The notes under the pieces are model-generated. The model was not told the DNA's origin and ran no database searches. It saw only the letters and a list, made by a program, of their open reading frames with translations. Shown piece after piece: positions 1 to 9,664 of a DNA stretch of 46,625 nucleotides; the stretch's first letter is position 1; each line of letters opens with the position of its first letter. The position numbers and the translations under genes are program-made. The DNA lies in assembly GCA_034638255.1 (NCBI GenBank), contig JAWPGT010000129.1, positions 1 through 46,625 of the forward strand, given 5' to 3'. The stretch comes from Coprinus comatus (lineage: Eukaryota > Basidiomycota > Agaricomycetes > Agaricales > Agaricaceae).

Positions 1-441
1 TTACTGAGACTACTTTCAGGGGACGACCTCCACAGTACTCAGACTGTAGATCACAGGTGTTCCTTACTAGTAAGCCGTTCGTGCAAGAGTTAGAGCTGAC
101 TCCGAGTTCTGGGATTATCAGGCAGAGGACAGAGAGCGAGATAACAGAGAGAACTAGAGAGGCAACGAGTATTAAGCTGAAGCTTAATCTCTGTCGCTGT
201 CCATGTATTTATACAACTACGAGTACAGGTTGTAGGCTATGCTTGATACATGTGAGACAGGAGAGTGAAACTATCTACAGCTGAAACAGTGAGTGAAACG
301 ACAAGTGGAAGTCCGTAGAAAGTGCTAGTCCGAGGCTATACGAAACAGTAGTCCAAGGCTATGTGAAACGAGTAAGAGAAAGTACACTATCGTCCATCAT
401 TAGTTCTAATGATTAGTCGTGATAAATATGAAACCGTAACA
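1..441 (-). repeat. 3' LTR of gypsy-1 (partial)
   Basis: Matches 8433-8873 base for base as far as I can read. The first ~89 bp on the window side are missing. It ends in TAACA, next to the polypurine tract. Confidence 0.95.
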
Positions 442-454
442 TTATCCCCTTTCT
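442..454 (-). other. Polypurine tract of gypsy-1
   Basis: On the minus strand the tract reads AGAAAGGGGATAA directly before the 3' LTR start (TGTTACGG). It would be the plus-strand DNA primer in reverse transcription. The position immediately upstream of the 3' LTR and the purine run are the evidence. Confidence 0.8.
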
Positions 455-552
455 AGAGAACTAGTCCATAGTTCATAAATAATAGTTCAAGGTAGTAGTC
501 CAGACGAAAATAAAAAGGAAAGGAAAAGTACTCAAAGAAAATAGGTCCACGT

Positions 553-2598
553 TTAGACACGTCTATCATAGCGAGAGGGTCGAGTTTGGTAGGCGGGCAG
601 TGGAGTGGGTGGTCTGGTAGGAAGAGGGTGGCGTACTGCTGAAGTGGGGATTTCCCAAAGAGGAGGAGTATGTGAAATGCGGTGTAGGAACTGGGAGGGG
701 TGGCGGATTTCATCTACTCGGCGGTTGTCTTGCTCATCTCGATAGGTGACTCGGTTAGGTGGCAATCTGGGGTTGACCCATGGTCTGGCATCTCCTCGAT
801 AGTTTCCATCATTCTCCAAGTTGGCAGGAAAGGGACACTCATTTGTAAGAGGAGCGAGGGTTCGATGAGCCAGAATTCGATCCGAGGTGGGATGAGTGGT
901 CAACAGATAAGTAGTGGTGAATTCGGGGTTTCGGTTCTCATCGAGACGTCGAGGGAGAGGAGTGAGGAGGGAGGAAGTATGTCCGACACGATGAAATTGT
1001 AGTCCATGAGCTTTCTGGGTGCCAAAGATCTCGGGAGTGATTTGATCTTGAGCTCTTGTAAGTGCGATGGGAGTGGCTGGTTCCAGGGGCTCGGGAGTAT
1101 TGAGTCGAGAGACAATGACTGGGGATGTGGGTCGATTCTTGCAAGTCCAGGAATAATGTCCCATGGTATTGCAGAATCGGCATTGGTAGTCAGGGCATGA
1201 CGATCCAATGTGTCCGACTAATCCACAGACAATGCAACCGTAATCATAGCACTTCTTTTCTTCGTCGGTGAACTGGTTGTAGACCAGTAAGGGAATATCC
1301 TTCTTCATGATATCTTCCTTCAACTTGTAGACCGGGAACCTTCCAAATCGTTGCTCAAAATCTCCAGAACCGATGATCTTATCAGCCAGTTCCTTTAATG
1401 ACGATGCATAGTGAACTGCTCTTGACGATTCGAATGGTGGGTTGGAGATATTTCGTAAGATACGGGCCTCTCGTCGGTTTGGGGGATGGTAAAGAGCGGG
1501 CGTGGTGTATCGATACGGATATCTGGAACCAAGGTTGGCGAATGGATGGTCTGGGGCGATTGGATAGGTATTGGGGATGTCGGTAAGGAGATTGGCGGGA
1601 GGAACCTGGCTAGCTGGGAGGCTGGGGTTCTCACGTCCAACATTTCTAGGAACATTCGATCCCGTTGGGTCATCTGGTCGTGGAGGGTTGGTTGTGGGGG
1701 TAGAGGCTTCTGAGATCTCCGATGCACGGGCGAGGTATTCAGTAACGGTCTCCCCGAGTTGTCGAACGAAGTATAATTGTGCCAAGCGACCGGGTGCGGA
1801 GGTTGGAGCGTATCGTTCTGCTCGTGCCGTCGACGCAATGTGGGTGAGGACATTCCAGAGTTCATAGAGTTTCTCGAAATATGGAAGGGAGAGAAACTCG
1901 GCATTGGATCCAGCTGGTAATTCTCGTGGTGCCTCTCCATCCTCGTGGTAGGAGAGCATGTTTGGATGTCCAACTCCCCTTCTCCAGTTATAGTGATTTC
2001 CCCATTCCGATGTACTCGAATTATGAATGGAGGGGGTGGCAGGTGCGCTTCTCGGGTGAATTTCCGTCGCAAATACTGGTTCAGGCGAGTTACCATCTGA
2101 CCTAGAGGGTGCAGTGGTCGGTCGTTCAATGAGGGGAGAGACTGCGTCTGGAGTTGCGATGCGGGGTATGGGGTGAGCAATGGGTGTCTCTGTTTGATCC
2201 ATGGTAGGTGAAATGGCATTGAATCTTGCCAGGACGATGGCTGCAGCAAGTTGGGGTTCTTCAATCAGAGTTGTTCCAGGTGGGTAAGTACCACGAGCGA
2301 TAAGAGTGTCAATGTGCAGGCGATTGAGAATGTGAGGAGGAATATCCTCGATAGCAGTATCAAGAAGAATTTGAACTTCTGGATCGTCCAGTCGAAGTTG
2401 GTTAGGATCAAAAGCTGGATTGAAAGCAAGAGGAGTATTGATAGCTCCTGTTGTAGATGCAGTTCGAGGGGGTGTGGTTGCTGGTGACGGAAAGGTGTCG
2501 TTGGTGGTTGAGCTTAGGCTCGGTGTGGAAGATGAGTGAGAGGAGGGCGAGTATTCGAGAGGAGAGGGGCCTGAGGTAGAGTCTTGTTGTTGGGTCAT
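553..2598 (-). CDS. Third ORF of gypsy-1: 681-aa double zinc-knuckle protein downstream of pol
   Basis: An intact ORF of 681 codons lies between pol and the 3' LTR, the place where env sits in retroviruses. Its ATG (2598-2596) overlaps the pol TGA (2597-2595) in an ATGA tetranucleotide, which suggests termination-reinitiation. The N-terminal ~200 residues are rich in Ser, Thr and Pro. Two perfect CX2CX4HX4C knuckles lie at residues 455-468 (CIVCGLVGHIGSSC) and 473-486 (CRFCNTMGHYSWTC), which predicts RNA or DNA binding. I see no signal peptide or membrane helix, so it does not look like an envelope protein. The C-terminal part is Pro/Arg-rich. A Gag-like nucleocapsid or an RNA chaperone are possible roles, but both are inference; I do not recognise a named family. 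Confidence 0.85.
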   Translation of the reverse strand: MTQQQDSTSGPSPLEYSPSSHSSSTPSLSSTTNDTFPSPATTPPRTASTTGAINTPLAFNPAFDPNQLRLDDPEVQILLDTAIEDIPPHILNRLHIDTLIARGTYPPGTTLIEEPQLAAAIVLARFNAISPTMDQTETPIAHPIPRIATPDAVSPLIERPTTAPSRSDGNSPEPVFATEIHPRSAPATPSIHNSSTSEWGNHYNWRRGVGHPNMLSYHEDGEAPRELPAGSNAEFLSLPYFEKLYELWNVLTHIASTARAERYAPTSAPGRLAQLYFVRQLGETVTEYLARASEISEASTPTTNPPRPDDPTGSNVPRNVGRENPSLPASQVPPANLLTDIPNTYPIAPDHPFANLGSRYPYRYTTPALYHPPNRREARILRNISNPPFESSRAVHYASSLKELADKIIGSGDFEQRFGRFPVYKLKEDIMKKDIPLLVYNQFTDEEKKCYDYGCIVCGLVGHIGSSCPDYQCRFCNTMGHYSWTCKNRPTSPVIVSRLNTPEPLEPATPIALTRAQDQITPEIFGTQKAHGLQFHRVGHTSSLLTPLPRRLDENRNPEFTTTYLLTTHPTSDRILAHRTLAPLTNECPFPANLENDGNYRGDARPWVNPRLPPNRVTYRDEQDNRRVDEIRHPSQFLHRISHTPPLWEIPTSAVRHPLPTRPPTPLPAYQTRPSRYDRRV

Positions 2599-5500
2599 TT
2601 ATATCTGCGAGGGGGGGTAGAGAGTGTCTTCTTTGGAGGAGCCTTTTTAAGTGAAAGGCGATGGTTCTTCTGGTATTCTCCAAACAGTTCTTTTGCTGAA
2701 TCTGAAACATTCTCTTCTGGTTCCCAAGTATTCTCTGAGTCAGGAAATCCCTTCCATTTGATCAAATACTTCATCTTGTTTCTACTCCTTTTGTGATTGA
2801 TGATTGCTTCGACTTCCCAGTGTTCTTCTCCATCTATCAAATCAGGGATGGTTTCAGAGGAGGGCTTGTTTGGGTTGATCTCGTTTTGAACTGCGGGTTT
2901 CAGCAGAGCCACGTGAAACGTATCATAGATCTTCCATGAAGTTGGTAGAAGTAGTTGATAAGTCAGAGGTCCTTTGCGTTTTAGGATCTTGAATGGACCT
3001 TGACGTTTCGGCTTGATCTTCGATGATTGGTATTGGATGGGAAGGTTCTTCGCATTTAGATAAACTTCATCCCCTTCATTATAGGTTGGATAATGAGGGC
3101 GTTTGACACGAGAAGCTATCACTTTAGCTGCGGATTGATAGGCTAGCAGTGCTTCGTGTCTGAAACGATCAAGTTTTCGAATATGATCATCGACTGATGG
3201 TGCACCAGATTCTTCCATAACGTTGGGGAAGGATGGTGGATTTGTTCCAGTCATAATTTCTAGTGGTGATCGTTTGTTGGCGGCATGGGCACGGGAGTTG
3301 TAACTGAACTCGAGAAGTGGAAGTGCATCGACCCAGTCGTTTGGTTGGTTATTGCAGTAGATCGAGAGATATGTTTCAATCTCTTGATTGGCTCGTTCTG
3401 TTGCACCATCTGTTTGGGGATGATATGCCGTAGAAGGTTTCCAGTCGATCTGGAGCATCTTAAAGAACCTTTGGGCAGCTTTAGAAGCAAAACGAGGGTC
3501 GCGATCTGAGACAATAGTGTTGGGGGTACCAAACCGTTTGTAGACATTGTCGATCAGGAGTTTAGAGATGTCGGCGAAAGTGCAGGTTTTCGACGTTGGA
3601 CAGAGTATTATCCCCTTCGATAATCCGCGATCTATCACGGATAATATAGAATCAAATTTTCCGCAAGGAGGGAGATCGGTGATTAAGTCCATAGCTATAT
3701 CGCCAAAAACACGCATGGATTCGGATGGAGGAAGTGGTTGGAATGGAGGTTTTGCAGGATTCCGATCAATCTTGAATTGTTGGCATTGTGGACAGGCTTT
3801 GACATAGTTGGTAATGAAATCGCGCATTCCAGGCCATTTCACTATTAACTGAATTCGTCTTAATGTTTCATCTATTCCAGGGTGTCCTGCGGAATGATGA
3901 TCATGATACTGTGCTAGAAGCCGTTGTTTCTCCTTCAGAGTGGGTTCTTGGGCAATTAAGGCAGGTTCAGTTGAAGTGGCGTTTAAGAATAGCTTGTTTG
4001 GTAAAACCACAATATCCACATTTTCTTCGGCAGAGTCAAAGTTATGATCTGGTCGTCTAGAGAGTGCATCTGCAGCAGGAATTTCTTTTCCTGGTTTGTG
4101 TTTTATCACAAAATTGTATTTCTGCAGTTCAGCCCATGTGCGAGCTTGACGACGTGACAGCTTTTGCGAATCTTGCCAAAAACGGAGATTGTTGTGATCA
4201 CTGTGCACAGTTACTATATGCGGTGATCCCAGTAGGTAGTGGCGCCAGTCATCAAAAGCTTGTTTGATCGCAAGGAGTTCTTTGTCCGGAGTGGGATAGT
4301 TGCGTTCCGCGGGTCCAAGGGATTTAGAACGGAATGCACAAGGACGAGTAACTCCGTTATCATCAGTTTGACATAGAACACCGCCCGTTGCAAAGTCAGA
4401 AGCATCTGTTTCGACATGGAAAGGTTTGTGAGGATCAGGAGTGAGAAGGATAGATCCATTCGCAAACATGTCTTTAACAGTGTTAAAAGCTTCTTCTGCT
4501 TCTGGGGTCCATTTAAATGCTACCGATTTGCGTAGGAGGTCATTTAGAGGACGGGTGATATTGGCGTAGTTCCTGATGAATTTTCGGTAGAAGTTTGCAA
4601 ATCCTAAGAACTTTCTAACTTCGCGTTGTGATGTTGGTGTGGGCCATTCTGCAATTCCAGCAAGTTTGTCTTCTGACATGGTAATACTGTTCTGGCTTAT
4701 CGTCATTCCTAGGAATTCTATGGAGGTTTTCTCGAATTCGCATTTCTCAGTCTTGAGATAAAGATCGTTTTCTTGGACTCTTTTTAGAACTTCAAGAGTC
4801 ATCTTGTTAAGATCTTGCTTGTTATCAGAGAAAATGAGAATGTCATCCATGTAGACAATTACTGCTGTACAACCAGGTTTGTCAATGAGGTCTCGGAAGA
4901 TATGATCCATCATTGCCTGGAACGTTGCAGGAGAGTTTGTCATTCCAAAGAACATAACGGTGGGTTCGAAAAGACCGAATGGAGTTTTGAATGCTCCTTT
5001 CCATTGGTCTCCATCAAAGATCCGAACGTTGTTATATCCAAGACGAACGTCCATTTTGGTGAAGTATTTAGCTCCACGGAGGCGGTCCATAATTGAGCTA
5101 ACATTAGGAATGGGATAGGCGTTTTTCACAGTGTGGGAATTGAGGTAGCGATAATCTTGACATGGTCTGAGAGATTTTCCATCTTTCTTGTTGACGAAAA
5201 AGAATGGTGATGCCATAGGAGATTTAGATGGTCGGATATATCCTTTGGCTAGGTTCTCATCAAGAAAGGTCTTCAATTCTTCCATTTCAGCCGGTGCAAG
5301 GCGATATGGTTTGTAAGACTTTGGAGTGAAGGTTTCTTTTAGATCAATGCGATGATCACAAGGTCGTGATGGAGGAAATCGTTCTGAGGCCTTCTTGTCA
5401 AAGACAGGAAGATATTTCCATAATGTTCTAGGAACTATTTCCTTTGGATCGGAAGATGTGGCTTTTGCATGCTTTTGAGATATAAGTTGGGATGCAGAAG

Positions 5501-6300
5501 TTTTGGCATTGATTTGTATGAGGCGGCCAGCCAATCCGGTGTCAAGGGTATCAGGGAGCGATTGTGCAGCAATGCGGAGGTTTTTAGGAACATCAATTGG
5601 GTCTTCACTGTAGCAGGTGACTTCGTTGATTGTGATGGAATTTTCGAGTTGGGAGCAGGAGATGGTTCTAGAAGATGGTGAACGCCATCGGAATGTTTTG
5701 GCAGTCCAATCAATGTCGGGATTGTACTGTTCCAAAAAGGAAAACCCTAGAATGGCGGGGTGTTTTCCAATTCCAATAACATAGGCATCTGTCTTGATGT
5801 TTCGACCATCAATGATACATTCCACAACTACTTTCTCAGTGATTGTTCCACTGATGTTTTCTGTTCCATCAACATTCGTAACGGCGATTGGGGGTTCCAC
5901 AGGGATTCGTTGGAGGTTAAGGGAGCGTGCGGTTTTCTCGGAAACGAAGTTTCCTTGAGCTCCTGAATCAATCAGGGTGTTGAGGGTGGCGATCTGGTGG
6001 GAGCGGTTTTTGAAGATAGATGGGTAGATAAATAGATTTTTCGTTGCGGGACAGGATGAGAGGAATAACGGAAATGTTCACTGGAGGTGAATTGTCTGGT
6101 TCAGGAGAATAAATAGGGTCCGGTATGTCCATTGTCTTTGAGGTAGAGGAGTGAGTAGTACTAATGTCCGATTCATCGTCTGTAAAGGAGAGATTGTCTG
6201 AGTCTTGAGAATCTTCATGAATCACCGAAAGGATAGCGGAGGCTGGATGGGTTCGACTTGTCGCCTTAAGCAAAACCCGGCCTAAAAATTCAAATCTTCT
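2595..6300 (-). pseudogene. pol: gypsy-1 pol: protease, reverse transcriptase, RNase H, integrase, chromodomain
   Basis: The main frame is open from the protease to 2595. It shows, in order: the aspartic protease motif LIDSGA (5958-5969 codes DSGA); RT with YMDD (near 4845-4860); RNase H with TDAS and VHSDHNN; the integrase zinc finger (H-H then CPQC); the integrase core with D in MDLITDLP, SDRDPRF and TERANQE; and a C-terminal chromodomain (YLIKWKGF, NTWEPEEN), which targets integration to modified chromatin. A short pre-protease segment opens at 6300, overlapping the end of gag by 19 nt in a different frame. It is separated from the protease frame by a one-base indel at the T run 6037-6041. 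All catalytic residues are present. The break is either a real mutation or a sequencing error at a homopolymer. Confidence 0.85.
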
Positions 6301-7971
6301 TCATCTTCAATCAGTGTTGATGCCACTTTCATGAAGCTTCGGAATTTGTCAATTCCATTGTTCTTCTTCTTCTTTTTGAAAGGTCTATTTGATGAGGATG
6401 ATTTCTTGTTGCGGGGTTTGGAGGATGAGGATTGACGTTTGGGGCATTCTCGGAAGAAATGTCCAGCATTTCCACAGGAGAAGCAGACTCCTCGGCTACG
6501 ACGACCCTTTTTTGTCGTTCCGTAAGGACCATTCCAAGAATTAATTCAGCTTCGTTTTCTTCGTCAGATTCTTCTGAATCAGAAGAATCGAAATCTGGGA
6601 TTCCGACTTCTTCATATTCGTCGTCATCATATCGTCCAGCAGCATCAATCTCCATTGGTTCTCCTTGGGGTAGTTTGGAGATGTTGAAGTTGTGTCTCTG
6701 ATAGCTTTTTTTGGAGGACGAGGTTTGTGGTTGATCTGACGGATAGCTTGATCAAGTTGGGTGGCAATGGTAGTCCATTCATCGAATGTAGTTGGTTGAG
6801 GGTAGCGAAGAGCAATGGCTTCTCGGATTTTAGGAGGGAGGGTAGAACGGAATGAATCGACTTTGTAGGCGTCATTGTCAATTCCGGCTAAGTCAAGAAG
6901 TTGTTTGACATTATTAACATGATCTTCCATATTTTGCCAAGGAAGCATGCGATAAGTCTTGAGCTTGTTGCGAGCGTCGGCAGCTTCAGCATGGGGTTGA
7001 AAAGCTCGGTCAAGACTTGTGATGAAATCACGCCATGTTCCATATCTGTATGTTCCAGTTTCATCTTTATGAGAACTCAAGTATTGCCTTCGGAAATGAC
7101 CACAACTCCCATGAGTTAATAATTGGAGAACAACTGGTATGGCTTGTTCTGTTTGGATAGCACCATTTCGAAAGTATTTGGGTTTCGATTGTAGGGCGAG
7201 GATGATGCTATCTTTCCAATTCTCATAATGGATGGGTTTTCCATCAAACCTTTCGATTGGGATATCGAATTTTCCATTGTAGTTTTCTTCGGTAGGTTGG
7301 TCGGTCATTCTGGAGGGAGGACGAGCTGGGTTTCTGGGTGTAGGTGATTGAGCGCGAGAGTGGGTTTGTGAATTTGAGTGGATAGAAGCGTCGTCAGGTG
7401 ATGAGGGATTGGGATTGGGAGGATGAGTTCGGATAGGTGATGATGTAGGGAATAAATCTAGAGCAATGATCTTGTCGCGGACTGCGTTTCTGAGGTTTGC
7501 AAGTTCGTTGCTGTAGAATAGGGTTTTGGTTTTGTCGACTTCGATATCAGTTGTGAGATTGGGGTTTTCAACGGTGGGTTGATAGAGTCCGTCAACTACC
7601 AAGTATAGGTCGTAGGTGTTGACTCGGATAAGAAGTGAGGTGGATTTATAGGGTAGTAGGAATCGGAAGATGTAGTGGATGTCGGCAGCGATTTGGGAAC
7701 TTCCTGCTTCGTTGAGTTCTTGAAATCGTTTCCAGGTATCAACAAGACAACTTTGTTGGTCGTTTGAAAGTTTGATTCCGGGTGGAAGGTACCTCCTGAT
7801 TGAAGGAGTTCCAAAGGTTGTGCTGACCTCTGGGATTCGTACGGCGGAGTCAAAGAGATCAACTAGTTCTTGTTCGTTTGCGTCTCTGGATATGGGTGGT
7901 TGTCTGGAAGACGAGGGAGTGGAAGAGGAAATTCGGTGGGAGGCAATTGTGGAAACTTGGGGTGCTGCTTG
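6282..7971 (-). pseudogene. gag: gypsy-1 gag (frame-broken)
   Basis: Capsid-nucleocapsid polyprotein. The reading frame is open from 7971 (just after a TAG at 7974-7972) with no ATG in the stretch before the capsid region, so the true start is not identified; an upstream start, a leader intron or a lost ATG are possible. The conserved capsid region (FDGKPIHYENWKDS, then DHVNNVKQLLDLAGID) is followed by an acidic linker and one CCHC knuckle (CFSCGNAGHFFREC, near 6445-6487). The end is TAG at 6284-6282. Two single-base frame changes separate these parts, at the T runs 6706-6712 and 6508-6513; each would be cured by one extra base. Alternatives are decay or assembly error at homopolymers. Confidence 0.8.
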
Positions 7972-7998
7972 CTAAAGGCAGCCCTTCTTCTTAAGAGG

Positions 7999-8113
7999 GT
8001 ATGTTCTCAGCCACTACTTGCTTAAGGTAGACCTGCTCGACGGCGAGGTATGTTATCAGCCACTACTTGCTTAAGGTAGTCCTGCTCGACGGCGAGGTAT
8101 GTTGTCAGCCCGG
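7999..8113. repeat. 49-bp tandem repeat in the gypsy-1 leader
   Basis: Two full copies and one partial copy (starts 7999, 8048, 8097) of a 49-bp unit that begins GTATGTT and contains CCACTACTTGCTTAAGGTAG. It sits in the untranslated leader between the 5' LTR and gag. Function unknown; leader repeats can serve packaging or recombination, but this is inference. A second, looser set of repeats (GCAGAGACYTGGGTTAGAGGTTCGC-like, ~60-bp spacing) follows at 8205-8320. Confidence 0.85.
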
Positions 8114-8331
8114 ATCTTGATCCTATGCGTGAGGGTTTGTGCTAATTCTCCAAATAATGACGGTTGCGGGTTAGGCGGTTGTCAAAGGAATAAAAGCAAG
8201 GGGTTGCAGAGACTCTGATTAGGAGTTCGCACGGAGTTGGGTTGGGGAGGGTGACGAGTGCAGAGACCTGGGTTAGAGGTTCGCAGAGGAAGACGATGAC
8301 AGATATCCGGGTTAGGGATTCGTCGAGTTGT

Positions 8332-8341
8332 AGCTTAATAC
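8332..8341 (-). other. Putative self-priming primer-binding site of gypsy-1
   Basis: Two bases inside the 5' LTR, the minus strand reads GTATTAAGCT. This is exactly complementary to AGCTTAATAC at 8610-8601 in the LTR, about 35 nt downstream of the TATA box, i.e. near the expected mRNA 5' end. No TGG-type tRNA primer site is present. This fits Tf1/sushi-like self-priming, but the mRNA start is not known. Confidence 0.45.
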
Positions 8342-8343
8342 AA

Positions 8344-8873
8344 TGTTATAATCTTGCCTATACCTCCGTTTTGGTATAGACGATGTTACGATGGACCTCT
8401 TCAAGGTGCTCGTAGGAGGAGAACGTCTACTCTTACTGAGACTACTTTCAGGGGACGACCTCCACAGTACTCAGACTGTAGATCACAGGTGTTCCTTACT
8501 AGTAAGCCGTTCGTGCAAGAGTTAGAGCTGACTCCGAGTTCTGGGATTATCAGGCAGAGGACAGAGAGCGAGATAACAGAGAGAACTAGAGAGGCAACGA
8601 GTATTAAGCTGAAGCTTAATCTCTGTCGCTGTCCATGTATTTATACAACTACGAGTACAGGTTGTAGGCTATGCTTGATACATGTGAGACAGGAGAGTGA
8701 AACTATCTACAGCTGAAACAGTGAGTGAAACGACAAGTGGAAGTCCGTAGAAAGTGCTAGTCCGAGGCTATACGAAACAGTAGTCCAAGGCTATGTGAAA
8801 CGAGTAAGAGAAAGTACACTATCGTCCATCATTAGTTCTAATGATTAGTCGTGATAAATATGAAACCGTAACA
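8344..8873 (-). repeat. 5' LTR of gypsy-1 (530 bp)
   Basis: A complete LTR bounded by TGTTA and TAACA, and identical to 1-441 where they overlap. It contains the TATA box and an inverted repeat ATTAAGCT-GA-AGCTTAAT (8602-8619). Confidence 0.95.
8637..8645 (-). promoter_or_regulatory. TATA box of the gypsy-1 LTR
   Basis: TATAAATAC on the minus strand, followed ~36 nt downstream by the sequence complementary to the proposed primer-binding site. The same box exists in the solo LTR at 11568-12094. Confidence 0.6.
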
Positions 8874-9664
8874 GTAAGAGAAATATATGTTTATCACCAG
8901 AATTTTAATTGTCTTCTATGTAGTATAGTATTCTGGTGGACCTAATACCCGTCCATACACATTTGGTGATGCATATATGCTCAATAGCATAAAAGTAAGC
9001 TGCATATATCATGTAGGTATGGTAACAAGGCCAGATGTTTTATTGAATGATTTTAGTACCTGTACTGTGTACATGGTATTTACATGTTTAAGCAACAATC
9101 TAATGTAATGTCAATTCCGCTCCAACAGGTTAGATGATGGTATATTGTTTTGAAGTGCTCTTATCGCCGTGGATAAGAAAAGCAAATTGTTGACGAGTTC
9201 AAACATTAAGTCACACTGAGTACAACGTCTTTGTAGTGTAGTGGTATCTTTAATTATCAATTGATGTAAGTAGGTGAGAAGTATAGGGTTCAATTCCAGG
9301 TTGTTGTAAATAAATTATGTACGTGTGTGTGTGTATATACCCGAGTCAATATGATGAATAGAAAAAAAAAACCAGCGTAAGAAAAAGAAAGATGATAAAG
9401 TGAATTAGGACAATAGCAATTTCTTTTGTCAGAATCATTGATAATCTTAAAATCTATATATTCTGCATGTATTGGAATATATGACTTACAAGGTAAACAT
9501 TTCAAGTGATACATGTATGCTAACCTGAACAGAGATATTTGAAAATATACAGCAATACCCGAAAGGTAATAATGGTAAACCTTGTGACACATGGCAAACA
9601 AGGTAACTACATGTATTCTACATGTATTAAATTGCCCTTTTTGCTGATGCGCTAGGGGTGCGAG
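8874..9664. other. Intergenic, no gene seen
   Basis: AT-rich sequence with short ORFs only and no family-like protein. A terminus-like TGCTGATG ends at 9649, resembling the right end of the TIR family at 9971-11298, but I found no matching left end. Confidence 0.6.

Larger units (their letters stand above)
1..8873 (-). mobile_element. Ty3/gypsy chromovirus (gypsy-1), nearly full length, cut by the window edge
   Basis: An LTR retrotransposon read on the minus strand. The order is 5' LTR (8344-8873), leader, gag, pol, third ORF, polypurine tract, 3' LTR (1-441, with about 89 bp beyond the window). The pol order protease-RT-RNaseH-integrase-chromodomain is diagnostic of Ty3/gypsy chromoviruses. 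The 441 shared LTR bases appear identical and without gaps (constant offset 8432), which indicates a recent insertion. The LTR begins TGTTA and ends TAACA. The flank on the right is GTAAG; the matching target duplication on the left lies outside the window. gag-pol contains three single-base frame breaks at homopolymers, so whether this copy is active is uncertain. Confidence 0.95.

Noticed and set aside
57..284. ORF inside the gypsy-1 LTR, repeated at 8354-8716 and on the other strand at 11866-12111
   Set aside because: It recurs only because the LTR recurs, lies over the LTR promoter and R region, and starts at GTG or similar; no protein motif.
6508..6712. Programmed -1 frameshifting in gag at A-rich slippery sequences
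   Set aside because: Two shifts inside gag plus a third of opposite sense before the protease would be needed; indels or sequencing errors at homopolymers are simpler.
7999..8113. CRISPR-like direct repeats
   Set aside because: Adjacent tandem copies without unique spacers, inside a eukaryotic retroelement leader; the 27780-28860 array is likewise an ordinary tandem repeat.
9231..9315. tRNA-like T-loop GGTTCAATTCC
   Set aside because: The flanking bases do not form a T-stem or an acceptor stem, and no D-arm or anticodon arm could be placed.
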